A stretch of 64,000 bases of DNA from Prolixibacteraceae bacterium UBA6029 (GCA_002429385.1 DIZL01000053.1:1-64000), one strand, 5' to 3'. Positions 52,152 through 60,715 are shown, counted from the first letter of the stretch. The notes: generated by a model from the letters alone, not told the origin. Program-made: numbers and translations.

Positions 52152-52278
52152 TTGGTAAGTAATTCAGGATTGCTGTATTGAAACTTATTTGGCAGGAAAA
52201 AGTGTGATCCTGCCATTGTTTATGACATTTTAAATAAATATTCAATAGCTTTGATTTATATTATTTAACTATTTAATT

Positions 52279-52503
52279 CTACTTTAACAGATTCAGTTTG
52301 GAGAACAATTCAAAGTATTTTGGAATCAGATGATCTTCAGAGGAAGCCTGTAAGTAATGCTTTAAATAAACCCTATTCTCATCTGTTTCACTATAGAATC
52401 CCAATAAGCGCAAATGTTCTTTTATTGAATCTGTTAAAGTAGAATTAAATAAGGAGAAGCATAGGAAGTATAAGAATCGCAGGAAGTTGTCACATACATT
52501 CAT
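52279..52503 (-). CDS. Short unrecognised protein inside the inverted-repeat element
   Basis: A 74-residue frame, not recognised. Residues 20-28 (NSTLTDSIK) are encoded by the internal partial repeat and the last residues (SKLNLLK and stop) by the left inverted repeat. The right inverted repeat in the opposite orientation encodes the same SKLNLLK-stop tail, so the inverted repeats may be duplicated gene ends. Expression is doubtful. Confidence 0.35.
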   Translation of the reverse strand: MNVCDNFLRFLYFLCFSLFNSTLTDSIKEHLRLLGFYSETDENRVYLKHYLQASSEDHLIPKYFELFSKLNLLK

Positions 52504-52527
52504 TTAGAAACAAGACTATTGACCTAT

Positions 52528-52641
52528 ACCAATTCCATATAAAGAATATAGTTTACCTTTGTTTTAAATACAAAATGTCAGGATTTTGTATTTATACAGT
52601 ACTAAAAGAGTACTTAAACTAAGGCGTTGACCTATCTTATT
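52528..52641 (+). repeat. Dispersed repeat of about 110 bp, copy 2
   Basis: Colinear with 6579-6693. It keeps a perfect hairpin TACAAAAT/ATTTTGTA (around GTCAGG) and a second AGTACT/AGTACT hairpin. Confidence 0.65.
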
Positions 52642-52730
52642 TAATACTTTATGGCAAAGATCAAACGAAATTTACGCTTTAGGATTCCAAACTGAATCTG
52701 TTAAAGTAGAATTAAAAAGAAAGTAAGAAG

Positions 52731-52949
52731 ATGACAAAAGAAATTTTTCAAACAATCCGTGTTGAAGGAATGACTTGCTCTCATTGTGAGGCAAACGTAA
52801 CCAGAACCCTTTTGAAACTTGAAGGCATTGAGGAAGTAGTAGCTGACAGGAACACTTCGCAGGTTAAAATCATGGGCGAGAAAATTGATCTCTCCGAAAT
52901 CGAGCAGGCGATTACTGAAATCGGCTACCAGTTTAAAGGGGTGGTCTGA
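52731..52949 (+). CDS. Heavy-metal-associated (CopZ-like) protein
   Basis: A 72-residue ferredoxin-like fold protein with the metal motif GMTCSHCEANV (CXXC near residues 15-18) and the pattern VKIMGEKIDLSEIEQAITEIGYQF. It binds Cu(I) or a similar metal in the cytoplasm. Its TGA overlaps the ATG of the next gene by one base. The right inverted repeat of the small element ends 15 bases before its ATG and could supply or disturb its promoter. Confidence 0.9.
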   Translation: MTKEIFQTIRVEGMTCSHCEANVTRTLLKLEGIEEVVADRNTSQVKIMGEKIDLSEIEQAITEIGYQFKGVV

Positions 52950-53533
52950 TGAACTGGATTGATTACAGTCTGGCTGTATTAATCAGTTTACCTATTCTGG
53001 CGACATTTGTACTGGGAGCTTTCCTGGCAAAAAATGGTAAACATGCCATAGGCAAACCAACCATTCATCCGGTATTATTTTATACCGGAAAGTTTTTTCT
53101 GTTTGCAGTTTGGGCTTTGTTCTGTCTAATTGCAATTTTCCCTGAATATCGGTCAATGGTTCCTCTGTTAATTCAGGATCAAACACCTGATGTACAGAAG
53201 CTATTGTCCTGCGTATTTTTGATTCCCGCCAATCTGATTATTGTTCCGGCATATCTTTCAATGGGTTTGATTACCAATATCGGACTTCCAACCGGTGAAC
53301 ACGAATTACGGACTTCAGGGATTTACAAAATAAGCCGTAATCCAATGTATGCCAGTTTTATTTTCCTGAATACGGCTACTTTCCTTTATCTTCCAAGCAT
53401 TTTATTACTCGGGATCATGATCTATGGTATGATCGTTCATCATTTCATTATACTTGGAGAAGAGAAATTTCTCGAACATGTATTTGGCGATGAATATCGG
53501 AGATACAAGTCTCAGGTGCCAAGGTATTTTTAA
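52949..53533 (+). CDS. Isoprenylcysteine carboxyl methyltransferase-like membrane protein
   Basis: A 194-residue membrane protein with about five helices and the C-terminal ICMT/PEMT signature GIYKISRNPMYASFIFLNTA and EEKFLEHVFGDEYRRYKSQVPRYF, which forms the S-adenosylmethionine pocket. Bacterial members methylate unknown lipids or small molecules. It is translationally coupled to the metal-binding protein, a pairing that hints at a metal-related role without proof. Confidence 0.85.
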   Translation: MNWIDYSLAVLISLPILATFVLGAFLAKNGKHAIGKPTIHPVLFYTGKFFLFAVWALFCLIAIFPEYRSMVPLLIQDQTPDVQKLLSCVFLIPANLIIVPAYLSMGLITNIGLPTGEHELRTSGIYKISRNPMYASFIFLNTATFLYLPSILLLGIMIYGMIVHHFIILGEEKFLEHVFGDEYRRYKSQVPRYF

Positions 53534-53592
53534 ATTCACTTCAGGTTTTGATTATAGCTTCTAAAGATTTACTTTAGTGGAAAATAAATTTT

Positions 53593-54495
53593 ATGGAAGT
53601 CAAAAAAATACTGGTTGTTGGCAGTTCAAACACCGATATGGTCATTAAAACTCAAAATTTTCCTGCCCCTGGAGAAACTATCCTTGGCGGAAGGTTTCTG
53701 ATGAATGCGGGTGGCAAGGGAGCCAACCAGGCTGTTGCAGCTGCCCGTTTGGGTGGCCTGGTTACTTTTGTCGGGAAAATAGGAAATGATATATTCGGAA
53801 AACAGGCCGTTCAACAGCTCGAAGACGAAGGGATAAACATAGACTATGTTTCCGTAGATGCCGAAAATCCAAGTGGCGTAGCGATGATTACAGTGGATCA
53901 GAAAGGCGAAAATTCCATAGTGGTTGCTCCCGGTTCTAACGGAACACTGAGTCCCGGGGACTTTGATAAGGCACAGACCGAACTGAACGAATCGGAGTAT
54001 GTCTTGATGCAGCTGGAGACTCCGATCCCCACAGTTGAATATATTGCCCGCAAAGCATTTCAGAAACAGAAAAGGGTAGTTCTAAATCCGGCGCCTGCAG
54101 CTAAGCTTTCTGATGAACTGCTTCGAAATCTGTATCTTATTACTCCTAACGAGACTGAAGCGGAGTTACTTACCGGAGTAAAGGTCACTGACGAATCTTC
54201 AGCTTTAAGGGCAGCGTCCATTCTTCACAATAAAGGTGTTGAAATCGTAATTATAACGATGGGGAGTGCAGGGGCTTTTCTCTTGGAAAACGGAACTTCA
54301 GAAATAATTAAAGCTCCCAAAGTGGATGCCATCGATACCACTGCCGCAGGAGATACATTTAACGGCGCTTTGGTTGTTGCTTTGTCTGAAGGCAAGTCTA
54401 TCAGGGAATCAATAGTATTTGCAAATAAGGCAGCCTCCATTTCCGTTACCCGCATAGGAGCCCAGTCATCAGTCCCTTATCGAAAAGAAATCTAA
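53593..54495 (+). CDS. rbsK: Ribokinase
   Basis: A 300-residue PfkB-family sugar kinase. N-terminal VVGSSNTDMVIKTQNFPAPGET and GGRFLMNAGGKGANQAVAAA, and C-terminal anion-hole motif IDTTAAGDTFNGALVVAL, are typical of RbsK. It phosphorylates ribose to ribose-5-phosphate. It leads a four-gene run with an ADP-ribosylglycohydrolase, a nucleoside hydrolase and a transporter, consistent with salvage of ribose from nucleosides or ADP-ribose. Confidence 0.93.
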   Translation: MEVKKILVVGSSNTDMVIKTQNFPAPGETILGGRFLMNAGGKGANQAVAAARLGGLVTFVGKIGNDIFGKQAVQQLEDEGINIDYVSVDAENPSGVAMITVDQKGENSIVVAPGSNGTLSPGDFDKAQTELNESEYVLMQLETPIPTVEYIARKAFQKQKRVVLNPAPAAKLSDELLRNLYLITPNETEAELLTGVKVTDESSALRAASILHNKGVEIVIITMGSAGAFLLENGTSEIIKAPKVDAIDTTAAGDTFNGALVVALSEGKSIRESIVFANKAASISVTRIGAQSSVPYRKEI

Positions 54496-54515
54496 AACCA
54501 ATAATACCTATATCG

Positions 54516-56144
54516 ATGAAAAAGTATACATTAAACCTGATTTTTGCTTCAGTGATATTAAGTTTATTATCCTGTGGAAATAATCAATCTGCGGATACCC
54601 GAACAATCCCGGTTGAAATCCTCAAGGACAAAATAGCAGGAGGCTGGGCCGGAAAGATGATTGGAGTAACCTATGGAGCGCCGACCGAGTTTCATGCCCT
54701 GGGAAAGACATTTGAAGATCCGATCAAATGGGTTCCTGCCGATGTTAGAGGCTCTATGTGGCAGGATGATGTTTATGTCCAGTTAACTTTTTTAATGGCA
54801 ATGGATCAATACGGCATTGATGCCCCTGCGAAAAAGTTCCAGGAATTATTTGCCAAGGCAGGATATCAGTTATGGCATGCCAATGTTCAGGCCCGGAAAA
54901 ATTATTACGACAGTATTTTTCCTCCTCAATCCGGTAGCCCTGAATATAATCTTCATGCCGATGATATCGATTTCCAGATCGAAGCTGACTACATTGGCTT
55001 CATGTGCCCCGGAATGCCCCAGACTGCCAATAAAATTGCAGATAAGATAGGACATATCATGAACTACGGTGATGGGGTTTATGGAGGAATTTTCCTTGGG
55101 GCAATGTATTCAGCGGCTTATTTCGACAATGATATCAGCAGGATAATCAACCAGGCATTGCTTTCGATTCCGGCAGAAAGTGATTATGCTAAAATTGTAA
55201 AGGATGTAATCTTACTTCATAAACAATACCCGAATGACTGGCGTGCAGCCTGGAATGAGTTAAACAGCAAATGGGGAAAAGTTCAGATTTGTGGCGCTGG
55301 CACTACATTTAATATCGATGCCAAACTAAATGGTTCTTTCGTTGTGATGGGATTACTCTATGGTGAAGGAGATCCAGCCAAGACTATGGAAATTACCGTA
55401 CGTTGCGGAGAAGATTCCGATTGCAATCCGTCAAATGCAATGGCTCTTTTAGGTGTAATCAAAGGTTTTAGCGGATTGCCTGTTGAATATCAGAATGCTG
55501 TAAAAGCAATGGGCGATTCTTTGTTTGTGAATACTACTTATTCATTCAACAAAGCAGTGGATAAAACGCTTCAGTATGCTCAAAAACTGGCTGTTGAAAA
55601 TGGTGGTGAATCTACTGCAAGTGAGTTGAAAATTAAAGTACAGCAACCTCAGGCGTTTCCATTGGAAGTTGCTTTCCCAAAACTTGTATTTGATAAAAAA
55701 GTAAATGTGTTTGCTGATCAGGGTTGGATCATGAAAGGAAAATGGAATAGCTACGGCTATTTCAATCAATGGGCTAAAAGGGAAATTAAGGATCAGGCCC
55801 GTGTCAGTGGAACCAAGGGGGATGAAATCAGCTTTTCGTTTGATGGTACAGGTGTTTCGATCTCTGGCAACTGGTTTAAAGATGGAGGAAAGGCCGATGT
55901 TTATGTCGATGGTCAGTTGAAAAGAACGATTGATTGCTTCTTTAACTTTGCCAAGCAACAACACGAGAACATGGATATCTATCATGTCACGAATCTTCCT
56001 AACAGAAAACACACCGTTCGCCTCGTTGTAAAAGGAGAGAAACGACCCGAATCAGAAGGAACCAATGTATACGTCACCGAAGCAGTCGTATTTAAAACTG
56101 CTGATAAGATCAATGAGAACTATAAATTTTCGTTCCAGAAATAA
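54516..56144 (+). CDS. ADP-ribosylglycohydrolase-family lipoprotein
   Basis: A 542-residue exported protein with a lipobox (LSLLSC, Cys near residue 20). The catalytic ADP-ribosylglycohydrolase domain (about 30-370) has the early metal site WQDDVYVQLTFL and the late motif RCGEDSDCNPSNAMALLG, both Mg-binding in DraG/ARH enzymes. A C-terminal beta-rich domain (about 410-540; GTGVSISGNWFKDGGKADVYVDG) looks like a carbohydrate-binding or jelly-roll module. It would act on ADP-ribosyl or related N-ribosyl substrates outside the cytoplasm. Twenty bases separate it from rbsK. Confidence 0.88.
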   Translation: MKKYTLNLIFASVILSLLSCGNNQSADTRTIPVEILKDKIAGGWAGKMIGVTYGAPTEFHALGKTFEDPIKWVPADVRGSMWQDDVYVQLTFLMAMDQYGIDAPAKKFQELFAKAGYQLWHANVQARKNYYDSIFPPQSGSPEYNLHADDIDFQIEADYIGFMCPGMPQTANKIADKIGHIMNYGDGVYGGIFLGAMYSAAYFDNDISRIINQALLSIPAESDYAKIVKDVILLHKQYPNDWRAAWNELNSKWGKVQICGAGTTFNIDAKLNGSFVVMGLLYGEGDPAKTMEITVRCGEDSDCNPSNAMALLGVIKGFSGLPVEYQNAVKAMGDSLFVNTTYSFNKAVDKTLQYAQKLAVENGGESTASELKIKVQQPQAFPLEVAFPKLVFDKKVNVFADQGWIMKGKWNSYGYFNQWAKREIKDQARVSGTKGDEISFSFDGTGVSISGNWFKDGGKADVYVDGQLKRTIDCFFNFAKQQHENMDIYHVTNLPNRKHTVRLVVKGEKRPESEGTNVYVTEAVVFKTADKINENYKFSFQK

Positions 56145-56148
56145 CAAA

Positions 56149-56249
56149 CAAGGAAAAAGGAACAAGGGAAAAGGAATGAGGAATAAGTAATTAGTCATTG
56201 GAAATGTAGCTTTTGAATTTTTTCCTTTTTTCTTTTTCCTTTTTTCTTA
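56149..56249. repeat. Heptad repeats, purine then pyrimidine arm
   Basis: 56149-56187 has NNAGGAA-type 7-mers (CAAGGAA, AAAGGAA, TGAGGAA); 56219-56249 has the TTTTTCC-type complement. Between them is AGTCATTGGAAA, as in the photolyase hairpin at 31.5 kb. Confidence 0.65.
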
Positions 56250-56299
56250 TATTTAAGAGGATACGATTGCTGAAATTGATGATATTTAACCACCGAACT

Positions 56300-57313
56300 A
56301 TGAAAAAACACCTGATACTAATACTGGCAATTAATTTGTTTTTTTTGCTTCCCAGGCCTGGGTTTGCACAAAAGCAGACGGAACCGGTTAAGGTCATTTT
56401 TGACAGTGACATGGGACCTGATTTTGACGATGTAGGCGCTATTACTATTCTTCATGCTTTAGCTGCAAAGGGCGAATGCGAAATTCTTGCCACCATGGCC
56501 AGCGATGGCTATCCGTATATTGGCCCGACACTTGAAGTGTTTAACCGTTATTTTCAGAAACCCAATATCCCGATTGGTGTTCCGGGAGCCGATGCACCAT
56601 CCTTTTCGTGCCCAAATCACTGGAATGATTCGTTGGTTGTAAAGTACCTTCCGAAACTGAAAACCAATAAGGATTATCAATCAGCGACCGAAGTTTACCG
56701 AAAAGTGCTGGCCGCGCAAAAAGATCATAGTGTGGTAATTGTCACTGTTGGATTTCTTACCAACTTATCGGCTTTACTTCATTCAACCCCTGATGCTTAT
56801 AGTCCTTTGAGTGGCAAGGAACTGGTAGCACTAAAGGTAAAAAAATGGGTAGCAATGGCAGGCGGTTTTCCCGAAGGAAATGAGTTTAACCTCAATCAAC
56901 ATGCATCTGCTTCGGTTTATGTTATTCAAAACTGGCCAACACCAGTTCTTTTCAGCGGATTCGAAATTGGCGCTAAAATCATGACAGGGAATAAAGTATC
57001 AACACAGGGCACCAAAGGAAGCCCTGTTCAGTGGGCCTATCATTATTGCCTTTCGAACTATGAAAATAAACAATCACTGAACCGCAATTCATGGGACCAT
57101 ACCGCGGTTTTGTGTGCCGTCCGTAATCCCGAAGATTATTTCTATGTCCTGGGTAAAGGAACTGTGAACTGCAATCCGGATGGGTCAAACACCTGGAACC
57201 CTGAGAAGAATTCAAACCATTCCTTTCTGGTTCATAAGTATCCTTACCAAAAGATCGCCGGAATTCTGGACGACTTAATGCTATACGAACCCAAGTCTTC
57301 AACTAAACACTAA
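56300..57313 (+). CDS. Secreted nucleoside hydrolase family protein
   Basis: A 337-residue protein with a signal peptide (MKKHLILILAINLFFLLPRPGFAQ). The inosine-uridine nucleoside hydrolase fold is shown by the aspartate cluster VIFDSDMGPDFDDVGAITIL and the late calcium ligand NRNSWDHTAVLCAV. It would split nucleosides into base and ribose in the periplasm. The ATG at 56300 is chosen because the signal peptide begins there; upstream in-frame starts run into the heptad repeat. A DMT transporter gene follows after 16 bases. Confidence 0.9.
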   Translation: MKKHLILILAINLFFLLPRPGFAQKQTEPVKVIFDSDMGPDFDDVGAITILHALAAKGECEILATMASDGYPYIGPTLEVFNRYFQKPNIPIGVPGADAPSFSCPNHWNDSLVVKYLPKLKTNKDYQSATEVYRKVLAAQKDHSVVIVTVGFLTNLSALLHSTPDAYSPLSGKELVALKVKKWVAMAGGFPEGNEFNLNQHASASVYVIQNWPTPVLFSGFEIGAKIMTGNKVSTQGTKGSPVQWAYHYCLSNYENKQSLNRNSWDHTAVLCAVRNPEDYFYVLGKGTVNCNPDGSNTWNPEKNSNHSFLVHKYPYQKIAGILDDLMLYEPKSSTKH

Positions 57314-57329
57314 TCAATAATCCAACGCT

Positions 57330-58325
57330 ATGTACATCGTTAGTTCCTATTTATTCGCCGTAATCCTTTGTGTGGTTACCATGTTATGCTGGGGCTCCTG
57401 GGCCAATACCCAAAAACTGGCGCAAAAATCGTGGCGCTTTGAGTTGTTCTACTGGGATTACGTGATCGGAATCCTCCTGATGTCGCTGCTATTCTCGTTT
57501 ACTATGGGGAGTTCAGGGGAATTGGGGCGTGGTTTTCTCACTGACCTCAGTCAGGCTAATATGAGTAATATTGGTAATGCTTTGATTGGCGGAATCATTT
57601 TTAATGCGGCAAACATACTCGTGGCTGCAGCAATTTCAATTGCCGGAATGTCGGTTGCTTTTCCTGTCGGTATTGGAATTGCATTGGTGCTTGGAGTACT
57701 GGTGAATTATATGGCTAATCCACAGGGGAATGCCTTTTGGCTCTTTGCAGGAGTGGCTTTGATTACCGTTGCCATTGTGATCGACGCGATTGCTTATCGG
57801 AAGAAAGCCTCACAGTCGCAGAAAGTTCCTACCAAGGGAATTGTTCTCTCCATTGTCGGAGGCGTATTGATGGCTCTGTTTTACCGGTTTGTTGCCAGAT
57901 CCATGGTTAGCAATTTCGAACAACCTGAAGCCGGAATGTTAACTCCATACACTGCCGTATTTATCTTTTCGGTTGGTATTCTGATCAGTAATTTTATCTT
58001 TAATACAATACTGATGAAGAAGCCTTTTGAAGGTACACCGGTAACTTACGCCCAGTATTTTAAAGGCAGTATGAAAGAACATTTTACAGGTATTCTTGGT
58101 GGAATGATCTGGTGTGTTGGAATGACCTTCAGCATTATCGCCGCCGGAAAAGCCGGGTTCGCGATTTCCTACGGTCTGGGCCAGGGAGCAACTTTGGTAG
58201 CAGCTTTATGGGGTGTATTTATTTGGAAGGAATTTAAGGGTTCGAAGGGTACAACAGGACTGTTGGTGAGTATGTTCATGCTCTTTTTTATTGGCATCGG
58301 AATGTTAATTTATGCTGGAATTTAA
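57330..58325 (+). CDS. DMT-type transporter (GRP sugar / ureide permease-like)
   Basis: A 331-residue membrane protein with ten hydrophobic segments in two halves. The opening YLFAVILCVVTMLCWGSWANTQKL and the first-half GMSVAFPVGIGIALVLGVLVNY resemble plant-type ureide permeases and bacterial GRP sugar transporters. The gene cluster (ribokinase, ADP-ribosylglycohydrolase, nucleoside hydrolase) points to uptake of ribose or a nucleoside-derived product; this is inference from context. Confidence 0.8.
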   Translation: MYIVSSYLFAVILCVVTMLCWGSWANTQKLAQKSWRFELFYWDYVIGILLMSLLFSFTMGSSGELGRGFLTDLSQANMSNIGNALIGGIIFNAANILVAAAISIAGMSVAFPVGIGIALVLGVLVNYMANPQGNAFWLFAGVALITVAIVIDAIAYRKKASQSQKVPTKGIVLSIVGGVLMALFYRFVARSMVSNFEQPEAGMLTPYTAVFIFSVGILISNFIFNTILMKKPFEGTPVTYAQYFKGSMKEHFTGILGGMIWCVGMTFSIIAAGKAGFAISYGLGQGATLVAALWGVFIWKEFKGSKGTTGLLVSMFMLFFIGIGMLIYAGI

Positions 58326-58340
58326 TATACTTCAACTTAT

Positions 58341-58389
58341 TCATCTGTCAATGACTGATTAGTACGATCAATCCGTTATTGACAGATGA
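58341..58389. terminator. Hairpin after the DMT transporter
   Basis: Perfect 12-bp arms TCATCTGTCAAT/ATTGACAGATGA (58341-58352 with 58378-58389) around a 25-nt loop that can form a further short stem. No T run follows, so it may be a repeat rather than a terminator. Confidence 0.5.
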
Positions 58390-58569
58390 ATTCGATAGAC
58401 CAAACTGCTTTTGCTTATTGATGCTTCTAATCCGAAGGTGCTTTTTACGACAGGATCGATACAGTACCAAAAACGCGGCATGTATCGCAATTGGCTCTGA
58501 CAGCGCTACATTTAATCCCGTCGTTTATTCCAAAATGTATTTTTTTTCATTACTTTTAGACAATAGCCT

Positions 58570-58790
58570 GAAGGATTCAAATAATCCAACGATTTCTGAA
58601 CGATTTATCTTTATTTACCTTGAAAGAAGGGATCAGAACCTTTCCGAAAGGGTATAGGGAGTGTATTGCGTGCATATTGCCTTGGTATTCGTACTTATCT
58701 CGTACTTATCTCGTACTTGTATTGTACGTCTATTGTATATTCCAAATAGTACGAAATAGGTTTTAGATAAGTAAAAATAAAGGTTTATAT
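58570..58790 (+). repeat. 11-nt-period repeat element, copy Y
   Basis: TTTCTGAAC near 58594, GGGATCAGAACC at 58629-58640, hairpin CCTTT/AAAGG, then six 11-mers at 58684-58749 (TTATCTCGTAC twice, TTGTATTGTAC, GTCTATTGTAT), then TAAGTAAAAAT. Colinear with copy X. The remaining spacer to 58990 shows no recognised gene. Confidence 0.75.
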
Positions 58791-58990
58791 CCGACGCAAA
58801 TAGCAGGCAAAAACAAGGAGAGGGTTAAGTCTAGGAGAAGGATCAGACCAAACGGATGGTCGGTGGAAAAAGAAAGACCTATGCAGAAAAAATGGAATCG
58901 ATCATCAAAATTCAATCAATTTTCTTCTGTAGAAGAACTAAACCCGGATCGGTTATTTCGTTCTAACACCACAAATTTACTAAAGAGATC

Positions 58991-59212
58991 ATGATTTTAT
59001 ATCCCCGGAAGTGGGAGAGGCTTACTTTTAAAGTAATAAATTTCAAGATTGATTACCCTAGTTTTCCGGTTTCGGAATTACTAAATAAAGATTTGATCAA
59101 TCAGAACGATAGATTGATAATTCATTTGTACGATTTGGAAAGTGATTGCTTTTTTGGTATGGAAAATCCGTTCTTTTGGCTTAACTTTAATCAAGAATTA
59201 AAGATATGTTGA
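58991..59212 (+). CDS. Hypothetical protein, not recognised
   Basis: A 73-residue frame rich in aromatic and charged residues (MILYPRKWERLTFKVINFK, NDRLIIHLYDLESDCFFGM). No signal peptide or family was recognised. It overlaps the next gene by 7 bases, which supports translation as a pair. Confidence 0.5.
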   Translation: MILYPRKWERLTFKVINFKIDYPSFPVSELLNKDLINQNDRLIIHLYDLESDCFFGMENPFFWLNFNQELKIC

Positions 59213-59778
59213 ATTGTGTCCAGTCATTTATAGAGTATTATGAAGCTTCTTTTAAGATTGAAGAAGATCAGGAGAAGGCTCAACAGCTTTTTAACGAGTT
59301 CTGTTCCGATTTTATTTGTTATATCCCAATAAATCTTGAATTATTGGAGTCTTCTCTAAATGGAGGTCATATTGATTATTTCTACAAATCGGTAGCTGAC
59401 TTAAAATATCTGATTGAATTTTCAGATGATTTAAGCCGGTACTGGCATCTTTTGAGAGCCTATTCAGGAGCTCTCTCAAAACTAAAGGCACACCAGTCGG
59501 TTAAAGGTTCAAAAAAAATATATTACTACTATTTTTCCAGGTACGGAGATCGGAGATTTCTGCGGAATGAGCACTGGTTTGAGGGAAAAAGATGGGAGTT
59601 TCTTGATGAACTTCAGTCTGTTTATACCGAAGATGCACTTGAAGATTTTATTCTCAAATATCAGCGGATACTGGCTGGAAATCTTAAAATATATATGTCA
59701 TTTCTCACGGAATTCATTAATGATCTAAAAAGTATTCGCGAGCCATCTTCTGTCATTGAAAAAGATTTAAACTTATAA
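59206..59778 (+). CDS. Hypothetical helical protein, not recognised
   Basis: A 190-residue, mostly alpha-helical, acidic cytoplasmic protein (SFIEYYEASFKIEEDQEKA, ILKYQRILAGNLKIYMSFLT). No family was recognised. A Tyr/Lys-rich patch KKIYYYYFSRYGDRRFLRNE lies near its middle. It begins inside the preceding small gene and lies just after repeat copy Y. A short stem (CCTC/GAGG, 59844-59857) with seven T may end the transcript. Confidence 0.6.
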   Translation: MLNCVQSFIEYYEASFKIEEDQEKAQQLFNEFCSDFICYIPINLELLESSLNGGHIDYFYKSVADLKYLIEFSDDLSRYWHLLRAYSGALSKLKAHQSVKGSKKIYYYYFSRYGDRRFLRNEHWFEGKRWEFLDELQSVYTEDALEDFILKYQRILAGNLKIYMSFLTEFINDLKSIREPSSVIEKDLNL

Positions 59779-59843
59779 TTGTATTTCTACTCTTATTTTA
59801 TCTGTTTGATTTTGAAGACTTATCCCTGACATTTCAATACGGA

Positions 59844-59868
59844 CCTCTGTTCGGAGGGTATTTTTTTG
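59844..59868 (+). terminator. Probable terminator after the two hypothetical genes
   Basis: Short stem CCTC/GAGG with loop TGTTCG followed by A and TTTTTTT. Confidence 0.5.
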
Positions 59869-59997
59869 CACTATCCAAAAATCCTGAAATGAAAAGTTAC
59901 TCAGATATAACTAAATCCATATCTTTGTGCTTTATTCACCTGATCATAAAAATGTTTAATATAGATAATTTCTGTTTCTGAAACATTAAGATAACTC

Positions 59998-60387
59998 ATG
60001 GAAGTTCAAAAAGAATTAAAAATATTACTTGCAGAAGATAATAAGATCAATCAGCAAATAGCAACATTCACCTTCAAACAGTTGCAATTGAAGTGTGACA
60101 TTGCCAGTAATGGAAGTGAAGCATTTGAAATGTATCAGCAGAAAAGTCATGATTTAATATTCATGGATATCCAAATGCCTGTCATGGACGGTCTTGAGGC
60201 AGCTCGATTGATCAGGGCATTCGAAAAAGAGTCAGATTCGCTCCATCGGGTTTATATTGTGGCTCTTTCAGCAAATGTTATTTCGGAGAAAAGGGAAGAA
60301 TACATAGATGCAGGGATGGACGATTTTATTGAAAAACCTATACAGAAAAGTATGCTGCAATCATTTATCTCACAATTCAGAACATAA
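59998..60387 (+). CDS. Single-domain response regulator (CheY-like, hybrid-kinase type receiver)
   Basis: A 129-residue receiver with acidic pocket LLAEDNKINQQI (Glu13, Asp14), phosphoacceptor Asp57 (LIFMDIQMPVMDGLEAARLIR) and switch Lys in FIEKPIQKSMLQ. The AEDNKINQ opening is typical of receivers cut from hybrid histidine kinases. No output domain follows. No kinase is adjacent, so its partner is elsewhere. Confidence 0.93.
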   Translation: MEVQKELKILLAEDNKINQQIATFTFKQLQLKCDIASNGSEAFEMYQQKSHDLIFMDIQMPVMDGLEAARLIRAFEKESDSLHRVYIVALSANVISEKREEYIDAGMDDFIEKPIQKSMLQSFISQFRT

Positions 60388-60715
60388 CTCTCATATTTGA
60401 ATTCGGTTAAGCTATCTTCAATCCTCCAGGCGAATTCAGAATAGCAAACACCACGTTATTTCCTGTAATGATGAGAATTAAATCAGACCTTACTTAAATT
60501 CATTTGTTAATTAATATGATAATGCAGATTGTTGAAATATTCAGAAATAATTGAACATATATATAACTGCTTATTCTACAGTTATATATATTGATTTGAA
60601 CTGTATTAAGTTTGTTAATGAATCTTATTATTTAGAACCCGATTAAATTCCGTATCAGGTTGGAATACTGATCTATCCTTAATACTTTTACAAAATATCA
60701 ATTTAAGATGAACCT
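60388..60715. other. AT-rich intergenic region with one perfect hairpin
   Basis: No gene. A perfect 13-bp inverted repeat ATATATATAACTG/CAGTTATATATAT (60557-60569 with 60579-60591) lies about 125 bases ahead of the first propeller gene. Confidence 0.6.

Larger units (their letters stand above)
52272..52716. mobile_element. Small element with 31-bp inverted repeats
   Basis: Positions 52272-52302 and 52686-52716 are exact inverted copies of 31 bp (TCCAAACTGAATCTGTTAAA and following bases). A third, 24-bp partial copy lies inside at 52426-52449 in the same orientation as the right end. The 445-bp unit holds a short minus-strand gene and the second copy of the 110-bp dispersed repeat. No target duplication or transposase was recognised, so a MITE-like relic or a recombination product are both possible. 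Confidence 0.55.

Noticed and set aside
58379..58657. Plus-strand frame of 92 codons after the DMT transporter
   Set aside because: It starts inside a perfect hairpin and runs into repeat copy Y, whose sequence is shared with a noncoding site at 44.7 kb.
31647..58749. CRISPR-like interpretation of the 11-nt arrays
   Set aside because: Units are only 11 nt, have no spacers, and no cas genes are present.
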